A DNA stretch of 34,389 bases from an uncultured Flavobacteriales bacterium (GTDB taxonomy: Bacteria > Bacteroidota > Bacteroidia > Flavobacteriales_D > Sanyastnellaceae): contig CAJQPF010000162.1 in the NCBI GenBank assembly GCA_905480095.1, positions 1 to 34,389 on the forward strand, in the 5' to 3' direction. The notes under the pieces were generated by a model that ran no database searches, was not told the origin of the DNA, and saw only the letters and a program-made list of their open reading frames with translations. Every line of letters begins with the position of its first letter. Within the stretch, counting starts at the first letter, position 1. Shown here one piece after another: positions 16,168 through 24,326 of the stretch. The position numbers and the translations under genes are program-made.

Positions 16168-18105
16168 TCACGCCCCTTCCTGTTTCTGATCCATTTCTGC
16201 GTATAGACCTCCCGTCTTTATAAGCTCTTGATGCGTTCCACGCTCTACAATTTGTCCTGCTTCGATAACGAGAATAAGATCCGCATCTTTGACTGTGCTG
16301 ATTCTGTGGCTTACGACCAGTGTGCTCCGCGTGTTGTGGCTTTCTTTTAATCTGCCTAAAATATGTTTTTCGGTAATAACATCGACTGCAGAAAGACAAT
16401 CGTCTAGGATTAACAACTCGGGTTCCCTGATGAGCGCTCTGGCAATGCTGATTCTTTGTTTCTGTCCTCCGCTTAGGTTAACGCCTCTTTCTCCAAGCAA
16501 TGTTTTAAATCCATTTTCAAATCCATTGATGTCTTCCAAAACCCCAGCGTCTAATGCAGATTCTGTGATTCGTTCTTTTTCCCTTTCTTGATTTTTGAAT
16601 GCTTTTACACCAAATGAGATGTTGTTTTCTATGGTGTCCGAAAAAAGAAACACATCTTGTGGGACGTATCCGGTATGTTCGCGATACTTTTCTAAATTCC
16701 AAAGGCCTAACTCAGCACCCTTAAACGAGATACTTCCCTCAGTGGGGTCCATCATTCTCATGACCAATTGGAGGATCGTTGACTTCCCGCTTCCCGTTCT
16801 TCCGGTAATGGCAACTGTAGTGCCTGCTTCGAGCGTGAAGTTTATGCCCTCTAGCGCTGTGATGCCTGAATCCGAGTACGTAAATCCAACATCTTTAAAG
16901 ACGAGGCCAGCACTGGGTTTGTAATTTGAATTAAATTTGTTTTCCTCCCCCGTTTTCACACTGGATTCAGAGATTATTTTAGGCTCAGTATCAAGGAAAT
17001 GTAAAATGCGGGCCATAGATGCTTCTGCTTTTTGTACCAAAGATGTCACCCATCCGACAGATGCAAAAGGCCAAGTCAGTAGATTGACATAGAAAATAAA
17101 TTGGAAAATATGACCCAATTCAAGATGGCCTTCCATGACGCGAAGGCCCCCGATGTAAACTGTAAGAACAGTGCTTAAGCCAACCAGTAATATGATGAGA
17201 GGCATAAATAGTGCTTCAACTTTTACGAGCTTAAGCACATGGCTTTTGTATTCGTCAGATTCTAGTTCGAAGCGTCTTGCAGATTTTGCTTCTCGGGCAT
17301 AGGATTTAAGGACTCTAATGCCTGAAATATGTTGCTGTGCAAATGAACTTATGTCACTTTGTTTTTTAGCGACAGCATCACTCAGCTTGTTTATTTTTGA
17401 AGAAATAAAATAAATCCCTAAAGACATTAACGGGAGTGGGAGTAGTGCATATATGGTTAACGTCACGTCTATGGTGAGCATAATCCACACCACGAGAATG
17501 ATCAATGCAGCGAGATTTAGAGAGTACATGACGGCGGGACCGAGATACATCCGAACTTTACTCACGTCCTCGCTTATTCGATTCATTAAATCACCTGTAT
17601 CATTCTCTTTATAAAATGCCGCATCTAATTTCTGGTAGTGTGCGTAGATTTTTTTCTTTAAGTCAAACTCCATCATGCGTGAGTTCACGATGATGGTTTG
17701 GCGCGTGAAGTAGAGAAATAGACCTTTAATGAGGAAGCTGATTAAATAGAGCAGTGCCTGAAAAACAGCAATCACAATCACCAGTCTGTGAACGTCTTTT
17801 ATGGAATTCACTTCTCCGTCCCAATCGCTTGAGAAACCTGTCCAGTCACCTACTTTGGTCAGTATTTGAGGCAACTCAATGCCTTTGTTTCGCTTAAATA
17901 CATCCGTGATTTCAGATTCATTTGTAGCGTTCGCCACAGGCTCCAAGTAATTCACATATGCCTCCCTTAATACATTGACTCCCTCTCCGACCAATGCGGG
18001 TGCAAAAACAGCCAGCCCATTCGTAAATATGATAAATACAAACCCTGCGATTAGTCTGTTGCGGTATTTCCAGAAAAGTGGATTGAGGGTGCTTAGTGCT
18101 TTCAT
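16168..18105 (-). CDS. ABC exporter, MsbA/MdlA-like half-transporter
   Basis: 645 residues: a six-helix membrane domain (about 15-360) fused to an ATPase domain (about 400-640). Visible motifs are Walker A GRTGSGKST (Lys441), signature LSGGQKQR (545-552), Walker B LLILDD (564-569) and the switch His600 in VVSHR. The residue after the Walker B aspartate, normally the catalytic glutamate, is Asp569 (LDDCLSAVD). This substitution is known from the degenerate subunit of heterodimeric exporters of the MdlA/YheI type. A second half-transporter is not adjacent. A polar stretch of about 50 residues between helices 1 and 2 enlarges the periplasmic loop. Substrate unknown; lipid or drug export is possible. 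It starts 32 bp after the TonB receptor stop on the same strand with no separate promoter seen. Confidence 0.92.
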   Translation of the reverse strand: MKALSTLNPLFWKYRNRLIAGFVFIIFTNGLAVFAPALVGEGVNVLREAYVNYLEPVANATNESEITDVFKRNKGIELPQILTKVGDWTGFSSDWDGEVNSIKDVHRLVIVIAVFQALLYLISFLIKGLFLYFTRQTIIVNSRMMEFDLKKKIYAHYQKLDAAFYKENDTGDLMNRISEDVSKVRMYLGPAVMYSLNLAALIILVVWIMLTIDVTLTIYALLPLPLMSLGIYFISSKINKLSDAVAKKQSDISSFAQQHISGIRVLKSYAREAKSARRFELESDEYKSHVLKLVKVEALFMPLIILLVGLSTVLTVYIGGLRVMEGHLELGHIFQFIFYVNLLTWPFASVGWVTSLVQKAEASMARILHFLDTEPKIISESSVKTGEENKFNSNYKPSAGLVFKDVGFTYSDSGITALEGINFTLEAGTTVAITGRTGSGKSTILQLVMRMMDPTEGSISFKGAELGLWNLEKYREHTGYVPQDVFLFSDTIENNISFGVKAFKNQEREKERITESALDAGVLEDINGFENGFKTLLGERGVNLSGGQKQRISIARALIREPELLILDDCLSAVDVITEKHILGRLKESHNTRSTLVVSHRISTVKDADLILVIEAGQIVERGTHQELIKTGGLYAEMDQKQEGA

Positions 18106-18137
18106 ATTCTCGTGTGACGAACGACGAATTGCTTAGT

Positions 18138-20495
18138 TTAAAACTTGAAGTTCCAAGTAAACGAAGGTAGTATCGGAAATAGGGAAATTTGCTTGGCTTG
18201 AATTTGAAGTGTTCCCTCACTTAAAGACCCTTCTGTATCGAAAAATAAAAAATATGGATTGGCCCTGTTATAGATATTGTAAACGCTAAAGACCCAAGAG
18301 TTATCAGTGTTTTTGTTTTTGGCTTTCTTTTTTGGGGTAAACGTTGCGCTTATATCTGCTCTGTGATAATCTGCCATTCGATATCCGTTCCTAGGTCCGT
18401 ACAAGTCGGTGATCCTTCCCTCTACCATATACCTCTGAATAGGAAGACTGATCGAGTTTCCTGTGGCATACACAAAAACACCTCCGAATCTCCATTTTTC
18501 ATTCAAGGTGTAATCGATGACAAGGCTCAAATCGTTGCGTCTGTCAAATTTTGCGGGAAAGATTTCTCCGTTGTTGAGCTCCTCAAACAACCGTTCCGTT
18601 TTACTCCAAGTATACCCAATCCAGCCATTTATTCTGCCAGATCGTTTTTTGACGAAAAATTCTGCACCATATGACCATCCTGTACCAAACACGAGGTTGT
18701 TGTCTGTGTTTGTTCCTATGTTGTCTGTTGGAAGGGTGTTTTCAGCGTACTCTACAAGGTTTTCCAGGTCTTTGTAATAGAGTTCAATTGATGTCTCCCA
18801 GTTTTTATTCTTGCCGATGTCTGTGAAATACCCTGTACTCCATTGACGACCCCATTGCGGTTTGACGACGTCGCTACTCGGGACCCACACATCCGTAGGC
18901 GCTGTAGAGGCAGACAATGCGGCCAGATGAACGTACTGGTAGTTTTCGCTGAAGCCAGCTTTTATACTGGAGTTGGGCCCAGTTGTGACCCGCATGCTTA
19001 ATCTAGGCTCCCATCCACCATATCTCTTGACAAGTTCGCCTTTTTCGTAATTGATTGAGTCTTGTTCAGTATAATCTTGCCCGTATCTCGTAAATGGCCC
19101 GACGTGTCTAAAGTCACTGTATCGGATTCCAGCAGAGATTCTGATGTTCTCATTGAGGTCGAATTTGTCTTCGATATAGAGCGCTGTTTCATGACTAAAC
19201 GTCACGCCTGAGATCCCAATGTCTATAGGCGTGTCTCCAGTTTGTGCAAAGTAATCTGTCGGCATGAATTCATGAAAGACATAGTCTACCCCGGTGATGA
19301 TTTTATGCCGTGGAGATTGGTAGTAGCTGAGTGAAGTTTTGTAACTCCAGTCTTCAATCCCACTGTTAAAACCGAAAGAGAATTCTTCTTGTTTTCCGAC
19401 AAATGAAAAGTCGTAATCGCTATATGTTGCGCTTATGTTCAGGAATAGCTTGTCGTTAAAAAGGTGATTCCACCTTAGAGAAGCTGTGGCATTCCCCCAC
19501 GGGATTGACGTTGAAAACCCTGCGTCAGCACTCGAAAAACTAAAGACATCACGACCGAAATATCCACTTAGAAAGATCTCGTCCTTTTCGCTGAATCTGT
19601 GATTAATCTTGGCATTCAGGTCGTAAAAAAAGTATCCTGACCCGGCGGCTGAGGTGTTGTTTACAAAGGGGCGCGTAAGAACATCGATGTACGTTCTTCT
19701 GCCTGATATGATGAAGCTGGATTTGTCTTTTACGATAGGGCCCTCTGCAGTAAGTCTTGCGCTAATCAACCCAATCCCGCCATTGACCTTCATCTCGCGT
19801 CGATTTCCTTCTCGCAGAGAAATATCTAGCACTGAGGAGATTCGACCTCCATACCTCGCTGGCATTGTTCCTTTGTGAACATCGACATTGCTGATGGCGT
19901 CTGCATTAAATACCGAGAAGAATCCAAACAAATGAGATGCATTATACACGGCGGCATTGTCCAGCAGGATGAGGTTTTGGTCTGGACCTCCACCGCGAAC
20001 ATAAAACCCTGTATTTCCTTCTCCTGCACTCTGAATACCGGGAAGCAGCTGGATGACTTTCAAAACATCCACCTCACCAAATAAGGCCGGCAAACTTTTA
20101 ATCGTCTCAATGCTCACATCTGTGCGACCCACATCTGTGCTTTGTGTATTTTGTGTGCGTCTCCCGATCACCTCAGCTTCCTGTCCGATTTCAATGGTCA
20201 TAGGTGTGAGCTCTACATTGATGACCTTTGTTTCTCCGAACTCAAGTGTCTCAATATGGTTTTTATATCCGATAAATGAATACCTCAACGTTTGTGCGCC
20301 CTCAGATAAAGAAATGCTGTAAAATCCATAGAGATTTGTGGATACCCCCCTTTGCGCGCCCTCAATAATGACGTTTGCTCCGAGGATGTATTCTCCAGTT
20401 ACAGCATCACGCACACGACCACTTGCTGTGGATTGGGCGAAGATTGATGTTGAACTGATGAACAGAAAAAGGCAGAGGGCGATGTGTTTTTTCAT
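18138..20495 (-). CDS. TonB-dependent outer-membrane receptor with carboxypeptidase-regulatory-like domain
   Basis: 785 residues using the ATG at 20495. The track's start at 20549 adds 18 residues in front of a clear signal peptide (MKKHIALCLFLF, ending IFAQ) and would lie upstream of the promoter motif, so I reject it. Residues 22-100 are a carboxypeptidase-regulatory-like domain (ASGRVRDAVTGEYILGANV, then GFYSISL). The plug follows (about 125-235, KVIQLLPGIQSAGEGNTGFYVRGG, then FFSVFNADAISNVDVHKG). The rest is a 22-strand barrel ending in Phe (TWNFKF), the usual outer-membrane insertion signal. There is no SusD partner, so it is not a glycan-utilisation pair; the substrate could be a siderophore, cofactor or peptide. 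The ABC exporter follows 32 bp downstream. Confidence 0.92.
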   Translation of the reverse strand: MKKHIALCLFLFISSTSIFAQSTASGRVRDAVTGEYILGANVIIEGAQRGVSTNLYGFYSISLSEGAQTLRYSFIGYKNHIETLEFGETKVINVELTPMTIEIGQEAEVIGRRTQNTQSTDVGRTDVSIETIKSLPALFGEVDVLKVIQLLPGIQSAGEGNTGFYVRGGGPDQNLILLDNAAVYNASHLFGFFSVFNADAISNVDVHKGTMPARYGGRISSVLDISLREGNRREMKVNGGIGLISARLTAEGPIVKDKSSFIISGRRTYIDVLTRPFVNNTSAAGSGYFFYDLNAKINHRFSEKDEIFLSGYFGRDVFSFSSADAGFSTSIPWGNATASLRWNHLFNDKLFLNISATYSDYDFSFVGKQEEFSFGFNSGIEDWSYKTSLSYYQSPRHKIITGVDYVFHEFMPTDYFAQTGDTPIDIGISGVTFSHETALYIEDKFDLNENIRISAGIRYSDFRHVGPFTRYGQDYTEQDSINYEKGELVKRYGGWEPRLSMRVTTGPNSSIKAGFSENYQYVHLAALSASTAPTDVWVPSSDVVKPQWGRQWSTGYFTDIGKNKNWETSIELYYKDLENLVEYAENTLPTDNIGTNTDNNLVFGTGWSYGAEFFVKKRSGRINGWIGYTWSKTERLFEELNNGEIFPAKFDRRNDLSLVIDYTLNEKWRFGGVFVYATGNSISLPIQRYMVEGRITDLYGPRNGYRMADYHRADISATFTPKKKAKNKNTDNSWVFSVYNIYNRANPYFLFFDTEGSLSEGTLQIQAKQISLFPILPSFTWNFKF

Positions 20496-20503
20496 AGCGA
20501 TTA

Positions 20504-20511
20504 CAAAGGTA
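20504..20511 (-). promoter_or_regulatory. -7 promoter element of the TonB receptor gene
   Basis: TACCTTTG on the minus strand is a perfect TAnnTTTG match and ends 8 bases before the ATG at 20495. This supports that start and leaves a leader of only a few nucleotides. Confidence 0.55.
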
Positions 20512-20519
20512 CACTCCCG

Positions 20520-20527
20520 TAACTTGC
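20520..20527 (+). promoter_or_regulatory. Weak candidate -7 element of the solute-binding protein gene
   Basis: TAACTTGC is the TAnnTTGC variant also seen before other genes here. It lies 16 bases before the ATG at 20544, in the 48-bp gap shared with the TonB receptor promoter. No -33 partner was seen. Confidence 0.25.
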
Positions 20528-20543
20528 GGACAGCTTTATTAAA

Positions 20544-22172
20544 ATGCAAAAAATTAAATTTTCACATTTCTTTTCCCCATTCCTATCGTTCAGTGTTTTA
20601 TTGGGCTGTAGTGTGGCCGATTTTATAGATGACGAACGGGTATTTAGGTACAATGAAAGTGCGGGTATTACAACCCTAGACCCTGCCCATGCTCGGAGTC
20701 TGGAGCTGATGTGGGTGACTGATGCGCTTTACGATGGTTTGGTTGAACTTTCTCCAGAACTTGAAATAAAACCTGCGATTGCAAAGCGTTGGGAGTGGGA
20801 TGATAAGGGGGTTGTTTTTCATCTTAGAAAAGGGGTAATGTTTGCCAAACAAGAAGATGTCACAGGTCTAGAAAATGGGAGAGAAGTCGTCGCAAGTGAT
20901 GTCGTCTACAGTCTCGAGAGATTGCGTGATCCAGAAGTCGCTTCTCCCGGAGAATGGATCTTAGATGCTGTTCAAGAGGGCGGGATTATTGCGTTGAATG
21001 ACAGTACTGTAAGAATATATCTCAACGATAAATTCCCTCCCTTTTTAGGCCTGCTCACAACACCATACGCTTCGATAGTAGCTGAGGAAGCTGTTGAAGC
21101 ACGCGGATCGGACTTCAGGTCTATGCCCGCTGGAACGGGACCTTTCAAGCTCGCCTGGTGGGAAGAAAGTGTTGCGATTGTGCTTCATAGAAATGAAGCC
21201 TATTGGGAGAAAGATAACGCGGGTCTACAATTGCCCTATCTTGAAGCCGTTCACATCGATTTCGTGCCTGACATGGGATCGGAGTACTTGGGGCTGATTC
21301 AGGGCAGATATGATTTTATGAGCGGTTTGCACCCCGCATATATGGAAGATCTCATGGATTTAGATGGTGGATTGGCGGTGAAACACAAAGCGAATCTGAG
21401 TTTGCATCGCATCCCGTTCTTAAAAACGGATTATATCGGCCTGCTGGTGGACGACAACACATTGTTGGGCTCTCCATTTCTTGACCGTCGGATTCGACAA
21501 GCGTTAAGTCTGTCTATTGATAGATTAAGTATCGCAAAAAATTTAAGAAGAAATTCTGTGCTTCCTTCTGATAAATTTGTTCCGCCTTCTCTGCCTGGAG
21601 CAACAGAATATTCGGCGCCTATTTATGATTTGGCGCTTGCGAAATCACTTCTGAATGATGCGGGATATCCAAATGGAGAAGGTTTTCCAGAGTTTGAATT
21701 TGGGACAACTTCAGATTATGTAGATATCTGTGCCGCCATTCAACATGGATGGCAAGCCCTCGGTTTGAAGGTTCAAATCGATGTGTCTCCGCCTTCTGTC
21801 CATAGGGAGAATGTGGCGACCTCTAAATCGATGATGTTCAAGAAGTCGTGGTTGGCTGATTATGCGGATTCCGAAAACTTCTTTGGCCTGTTTCTAGAAA
21901 AAAACTTCTCCCCTGGAGGGCCCAATTATACGCATTTCAGGAACAATGCGTTCGAAACATTGTACCAGCGTTCGATGTCCATTTCTGAAGAAGATGCGCG
22001 ATGGGATTTATATGCGAAGATGGACAGTATTGTTCACGATGAAATGCCAGTGATTCCACTTTTTCACGACCAAGTCACTCATTTCGTTCGCAATTCGATT
22101 GACGGATGGATCGTAAGCCCAGTTAATCGGTTAGAATTGAGATATGTAAAAAAGCATTCAACAAAGCAATAA
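20544..22172 (+). CDS. ABC transporter family 5 solute-binding lipoprotein (peptide-type)
   Basis: 542 residues. It has a lipoprotein signal peptide with lipobox LLGC (Cys22). The rest follows the OppA/DppA (SBP family 5) pattern: LDPAHARSLELMWVTDALYDGLVEL, then AIAKRWEWDDKGVVFHLRKGVMF, VVYSLERLRDPEVASPG, MPAGTGPFKLAWWEES and DRRIRQALSLSIDR. Such proteins bind peptides, nickel chelates or similar ligands for import by an ABC transporter. No permease or ATPase gene for such an importer is in the window, so it is an orphan here. It is divergent from the TonB receptor, which might pass the same ligand across the outer membrane (inference from position). Confidence 0.92.
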   Translation: MQKIKFSHFFSPFLSFSVLLGCSVADFIDDERVFRYNESAGITTLDPAHARSLELMWVTDALYDGLVELSPELEIKPAIAKRWEWDDKGVVFHLRKGVMFAKQEDVTGLENGREVVASDVVYSLERLRDPEVASPGEWILDAVQEGGIIALNDSTVRIYLNDKFPPFLGLLTTPYASIVAEEAVEARGSDFRSMPAGTGPFKLAWWEESVAIVLHRNEAYWEKDNAGLQLPYLEAVHIDFVPDMGSEYLGLIQGRYDFMSGLHPAYMEDLMDLDGGLAVKHKANLSLHRIPFLKTDYIGLLVDDNTLLGSPFLDRRIRQALSLSIDRLSIAKNLRRNSVLPSDKFVPPSLPGATEYSAPIYDLALAKSLLNDAGYPNGEGFPEFEFGTTSDYVDICAAIQHGWQALGLKVQIDVSPPSVHRENVATSKSMMFKKSWLADYADSENFFGLFLEKNFSPGGPNYTHFRNNAFETLYQRSMSISEEDARWDLYAKMDSIVHDEMPVIPLFHDQVTHFVRNSIDGWIVSPVNRLELRYVKKHSTKQ

Positions 22173-22176
22173 CGAT

Positions 22177-22184
22177 TATATTTA
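22177..22184 (+). promoter_or_regulatory. Weak candidate -7 element of the ACMSD-like gene
   Basis: TATATTTA matches TAnnTTTG except at the last base and ends 19 bases before the ATG at 22204. A short inverted repeat (TTTAG and CTAAA, 22181-22197) overlaps it. The gene may instead be read through from the solute-binding protein gene 31 bp upstream. Confidence 0.25.
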
Positions 22185-22203
22185 GGCAAAATCTAAAACT
22201 CAA

Positions 22204-23214
22204 ATGCTCAAGATTGATGTCCATACACATATTATTCCAAGGAATATGCCTCGATGGACCGAGAAATTTGGCTACGGAAATTTTATTCATTTAGAAGATT
22301 CAAAGCAAGAGGGGTTTGCGCGCATGATGCAGGGCAATACCTTTTTTAGAGAAATTGCGTCTAATTGCTGGGATGAGAATCTACGTATGGCGGAGTACCG
22401 TGCGTCTGGTGTTGACGTCCAGGTTGTGTGTACCATTCCGGTCATGTTTTCCTATAACGCAAAACCACATGATGCACTGGAATTGGGCCGGTTTTTAAAT
22501 GACCACATCGCGGATTTGGTGGCCAAACACCCAAAAAATTATGTCGGACTCTGTACCGTTCCTCTCCAAGATGTCGATCTTGCGATTCAGGAATTAGAAC
22601 GCGCAAAATCCATCGGTTTTGCCGGTGTTCAGATTGGTTCTAACGTGAATGGTTTGAATCTCAACGCGCCCCAATTTTTCCCATTCTTTGAGGCCTGTTC
22701 AAGATTGGGGATGTCTGTTCTTATCCATCCATGGGACATGATGGGTAAATCTCAAATGGAAAAATATTGGTTGCCTTGGTTGGTAGGTATGCCCGCAGAG
22801 ATGTCTCGCGCAGCATGCTCGATGATTTTTGGAGGCGTCTTTGAGAGATTGCCGAATTTAAGAGTCCTCTTTTCACATGCCAGTGGTGCTTTTTTGGCGA
22901 CTTTGGGACGGATTGAGCATGGCTTTAATTGCCGGCCGGATCTTGTTGCGATAGACAACAACGTAAATCCAAGGGCCTATTTGGGAAAGTTTTGGGTAGA
23001 CAGTATCACGCATGACGCACGACTGCTCAAGTATGTCATAGAGATGCAAGGCACGGATAGAATTTGCATGGGTACTGATTATCCTTTTCCGCTCGGTGAT
23101 CTTAAATTTGGAGCGTACATGGAGAAAATGGGTCTCAGTGATTCAGATTTAGAAAATCTTTTTCACAGTTCAGCTTTGAGTTGGTTAGATTTGGATTTAA
23201 ATAAGTTTAAATAA
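22204..23214 (+). CDS. Amidohydrolase, 2-amino-3-carboxymuconate-6-semialdehyde decarboxylase (ACMSD) type
   Basis: 336 residues, the length of ACMSD. ACMSD is a zinc enzyme that decarboxylates the kynurenine-pathway intermediate and so diverts it from quinolinate and NAD synthesis. The metal ligands match the human enzyme almost residue for residue: His7 and His9 in DVHTH, His175 in LIHPWDM, and Asp292 in MGTDYPFPLG. The conserved catalytic His225 lies in LFSHASG. The strings KYWLPWLVGMPAE and FGGVFERLPNL are close to the eukaryotic family. No other kynurenine gene is in the window. It lies 31 bp after the solute-binding protein gene and 11 bp before the sigma factor gene. A 14-bp tandem duplication spans its stop codon. 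Confidence 0.92.
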   Translation: MLKIDVHTHIIPRNMPRWTEKFGYGNFIHLEDSKQEGFARMMQGNTFFREIASNCWDENLRMAEYRASGVDVQVVCTIPVMFSYNAKPHDALELGRFLNDHIADLVAKHPKNYVGLCTVPLQDVDLAIQELERAKSIGFAGVQIGSNVNGLNLNAPQFFPFFEACSRLGMSVLIHPWDMMGKSQMEKYWLPWLVGMPAEMSRAACSMIFGGVFERLPNLRVLFSHASGAFLATLGRIEHGFNCRPDLVAIDNNVNPRAYLGKFWVDSITHDARLLKYVIEMQGTDRICMGTDYPFPLGDLKFGAYMEKMGLSDSDLENLFHSSALSWLDLDLNKFK

Positions 23215-23226
23215 ATAAGTTTAAAA
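23199..23226 (+). repeat. 14-bp tandem duplication across the ACMSD stop codon
   Basis: Two adjacent copies of AAATAAGTTTAAA plus one variable base (23199-23212 and 23213-23226) cover the last codons of the ACMSD gene, its TAA and the gap up to the first base of the sigma factor ATG. It looks like a recent slippage or duplication event and defines the whole intergenic spacer. Confidence 0.7.
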
Positions 23227-23789
23227 TGAGTGTTGAACCAGAAGTCATAGAGTTAATTGAAAAATGTAAGGAGGGCAACCGTCGTGCACAATTCGATCTT
23301 TATGGTAGATATTCAGGTCTTCTTTTTGCGGTGGCGCTCAGATATACAAACACTAAAATTGATGCAGAAGATGTAGTACAAAACGCCTGGGTGAAGATAT
23401 TTAAAAATTTAAATAGCTTTTCTGAAAATAATTCATTTGAGGGCTGGATGCGTAGAATAGTAGTAAATACGGCTATTTCACTTTACCGAAAGGATAAAAA
23501 ACACGCAAATCAAGCAGATATTTCAGAGGTCCTTGCAACCCCTAGAGACTTAGAAGCGTCTAAAGAATGTGACTTTACCCGTGAGGAGCTTGAGAATGCA
23601 ATTTCTCGTATGCCTGAAGGGTATGGTATGGTCTTTAAACTCTACGTCATAGACGGATACAAACACAAGGAAATATCAAAAATGCTCGATATAGAAGTGA
23701 ATACTTCGAAGAGTCAACTGAGCCGCGCGAAGAAATTCCTGCAAGGTGTGTTGATCAGTATGGAGCAAGTTGCAAAACCTAACAAATAA
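23226..23789 (+). CDS. ECF-type RNA polymerase sigma factor
   Basis: 187 residues. Region 2 spans about 20-75 (FDLYGRYSGLLFAVALRY, then DAEDVVQNAWVKIFKNL, with FEGWMRRIVVNTAI closing the domain). Region 4 spans about 118-175 (REELENAISRMPEGYGMVFKLYVIDGYKHKEISKML, then the recognition helix with SKSQLSRAKKFL). Regions 1 and 3 are absent, as in ECF factors, which direct RNA polymerase to stress or surface-signal regulons. The next gene, 6 bp downstream, encodes a single-span membrane protein with the position and topology of an anti-sigma factor, and a predicted outer-membrane protein follows. The group is therefore probably one regulatory operon. It begins 11 bp after the ACMSD gene. Confidence 0.95.
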   Translation: MSVEPEVIELIEKCKEGNRRAQFDLYGRYSGLLFAVALRYTNTKIDAEDVVQNAWVKIFKNLNSFSENNSFEGWMRRIVVNTAISLYRKDKKHANQADISEVLATPRDLEASKECDFTREELENAISRMPEGYGMVFKLYVIDGYKHKEISKMLDIEVNTSKSQLSRAKKFLQGVLISMEQVAKPNK

Positions 23790-23795
23790 CTCAAG

Positions 23796-24326
23796 ATGAA
23801 ACCCGTTCAAGATACATTCACATCTCACATTCAAGGACTTTATGATGGACACGAAGTTGCGCCACCACAAGGCATGAAAGATGCGGTCTTTAATCAGCTA
23901 GATTCAGAAGTTTCTGGGTCGTCATCTGGTTTCACATCAAAGTTGATTCTTGGAGCTGCTGTTGTTATTGTTGGTTTTGCTTGGTTCTACATGCCTGATC
24001 AAGACACTGTGGTTGACGAAGCGATTGTGGTCGAACAAGTTGTTGTCGCTGACGAAGTTGTTATCGCTGACGAAGTTGTTGTCGCTGACGAAGTTGTTGT
24101 CGCAGACGAAGTTGTTGTCGCTCATGTTGCACCTGTTGAAGTTGAGAATGCCAAGACAGAATCTGTTGAAGTTGAAGAAAACATCATTCTGAGTGATGAG
24201 GTGGCAACACCTCCAGTTGTAGATGTTCAGAAGGACATTGAAGATCAAAAGCCCATTGAGAAAGTTGAAGAGAAGAAGGAGGCTGTGGAATGGGTTCTTC
24301 CAGCGAAGTTGAAAGTGGACGAATGA
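23796..24326 (+). CDS. Single-span membrane protein with acidic hexapeptide repeats, candidate anti-sigma factor
   Basis: 176 residues, no recognised family. A short cytoplasmic-type N-terminus (1-47) has the shape seen at the start of many Bacteroidota anti-sigma-like proteins (LYDGHEVAPPQGMKDAVFNQLD). One membrane helix follows (about 48-66, KLILGAAVVIVGFAWFYM). The outer part is very acidic and valine-rich, with four and two-thirds tandem copies of VVVADE (about 82-109). A Glu/Lys-rich linker ends in VEWVLPAKLKVDE. Position directly after the ECF sigma gene (6 bp) and topology suggest it holds the sigma factor at the membrane, but no zinc-binding anti-sigma motif (HxxxCxxC) is present. The stop overlaps the next gene's ATG by 4 nt (ATGA). 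Confidence 0.8.
   Translation: MKPVQDTFTSHIQGLYDGHEVAPPQGMKDAVFNQLDSEVSGSSSGFTSKLILGAAVVIVGFAWFYMPDQDTVVDEAIVVEQVVVADEVVIADEVVVADEVVVADEVVVAHVAPVEVENAKTESVEVEENIILSDEVATPPVVDVQKDIEDQKPIEKVEEKKEAVEWVLPAKLKVDE
24039..24122 (+). repeat. 18-bp in-frame tandem repeat, about 4.7 copies
   Basis: The unit GTTGTTGTCGCTGACGAA encodes VVVADE. Copies begin at 24039, 24057, 24075, 24093 and, partially, 24111. Copies differ by single substitutions only (ATC for GTC in copy 2, GCA for GCT in copy 4), so the array is young and could change length by slippage without a frameshift. It lies inside the single-span protein gene. Confidence 0.9.

Noticed and set aside
18138-20495. SusC-type glycan uptake locus
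   Set aside because: No SusD-like lipoprotein, glycoside hydrolase or sulfatase lies beside the receptor.
20496-20549. Track start of the TonB receptor with 18 extra residues
   Set aside because: The signal peptide begins at the ATG at 20495 and a perfect -7 element lies between the two, so the longer form would not be transcribed from it.
24039-24122. Possible CRISPR array
   Set aside because: The repeats are directly adjacent without spacers and keep the reading frame of a gene.
23937-24248. Antisense ORF of 103 residues with FVSDNN repeats
   Set aside because: It is the mirror of the 18-bp repeat in the single-span protein gene, has no promoter and no start context, and the sense frame has clear operon structure.
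24290-24322. Track start of the barrel protein, 11 residues longer
   Set aside because: The ATG at 24323 gives the typical 4-nt stop/start overlap and a complete signal peptide; the longer form would overlap the upstream gene by 37 bp.
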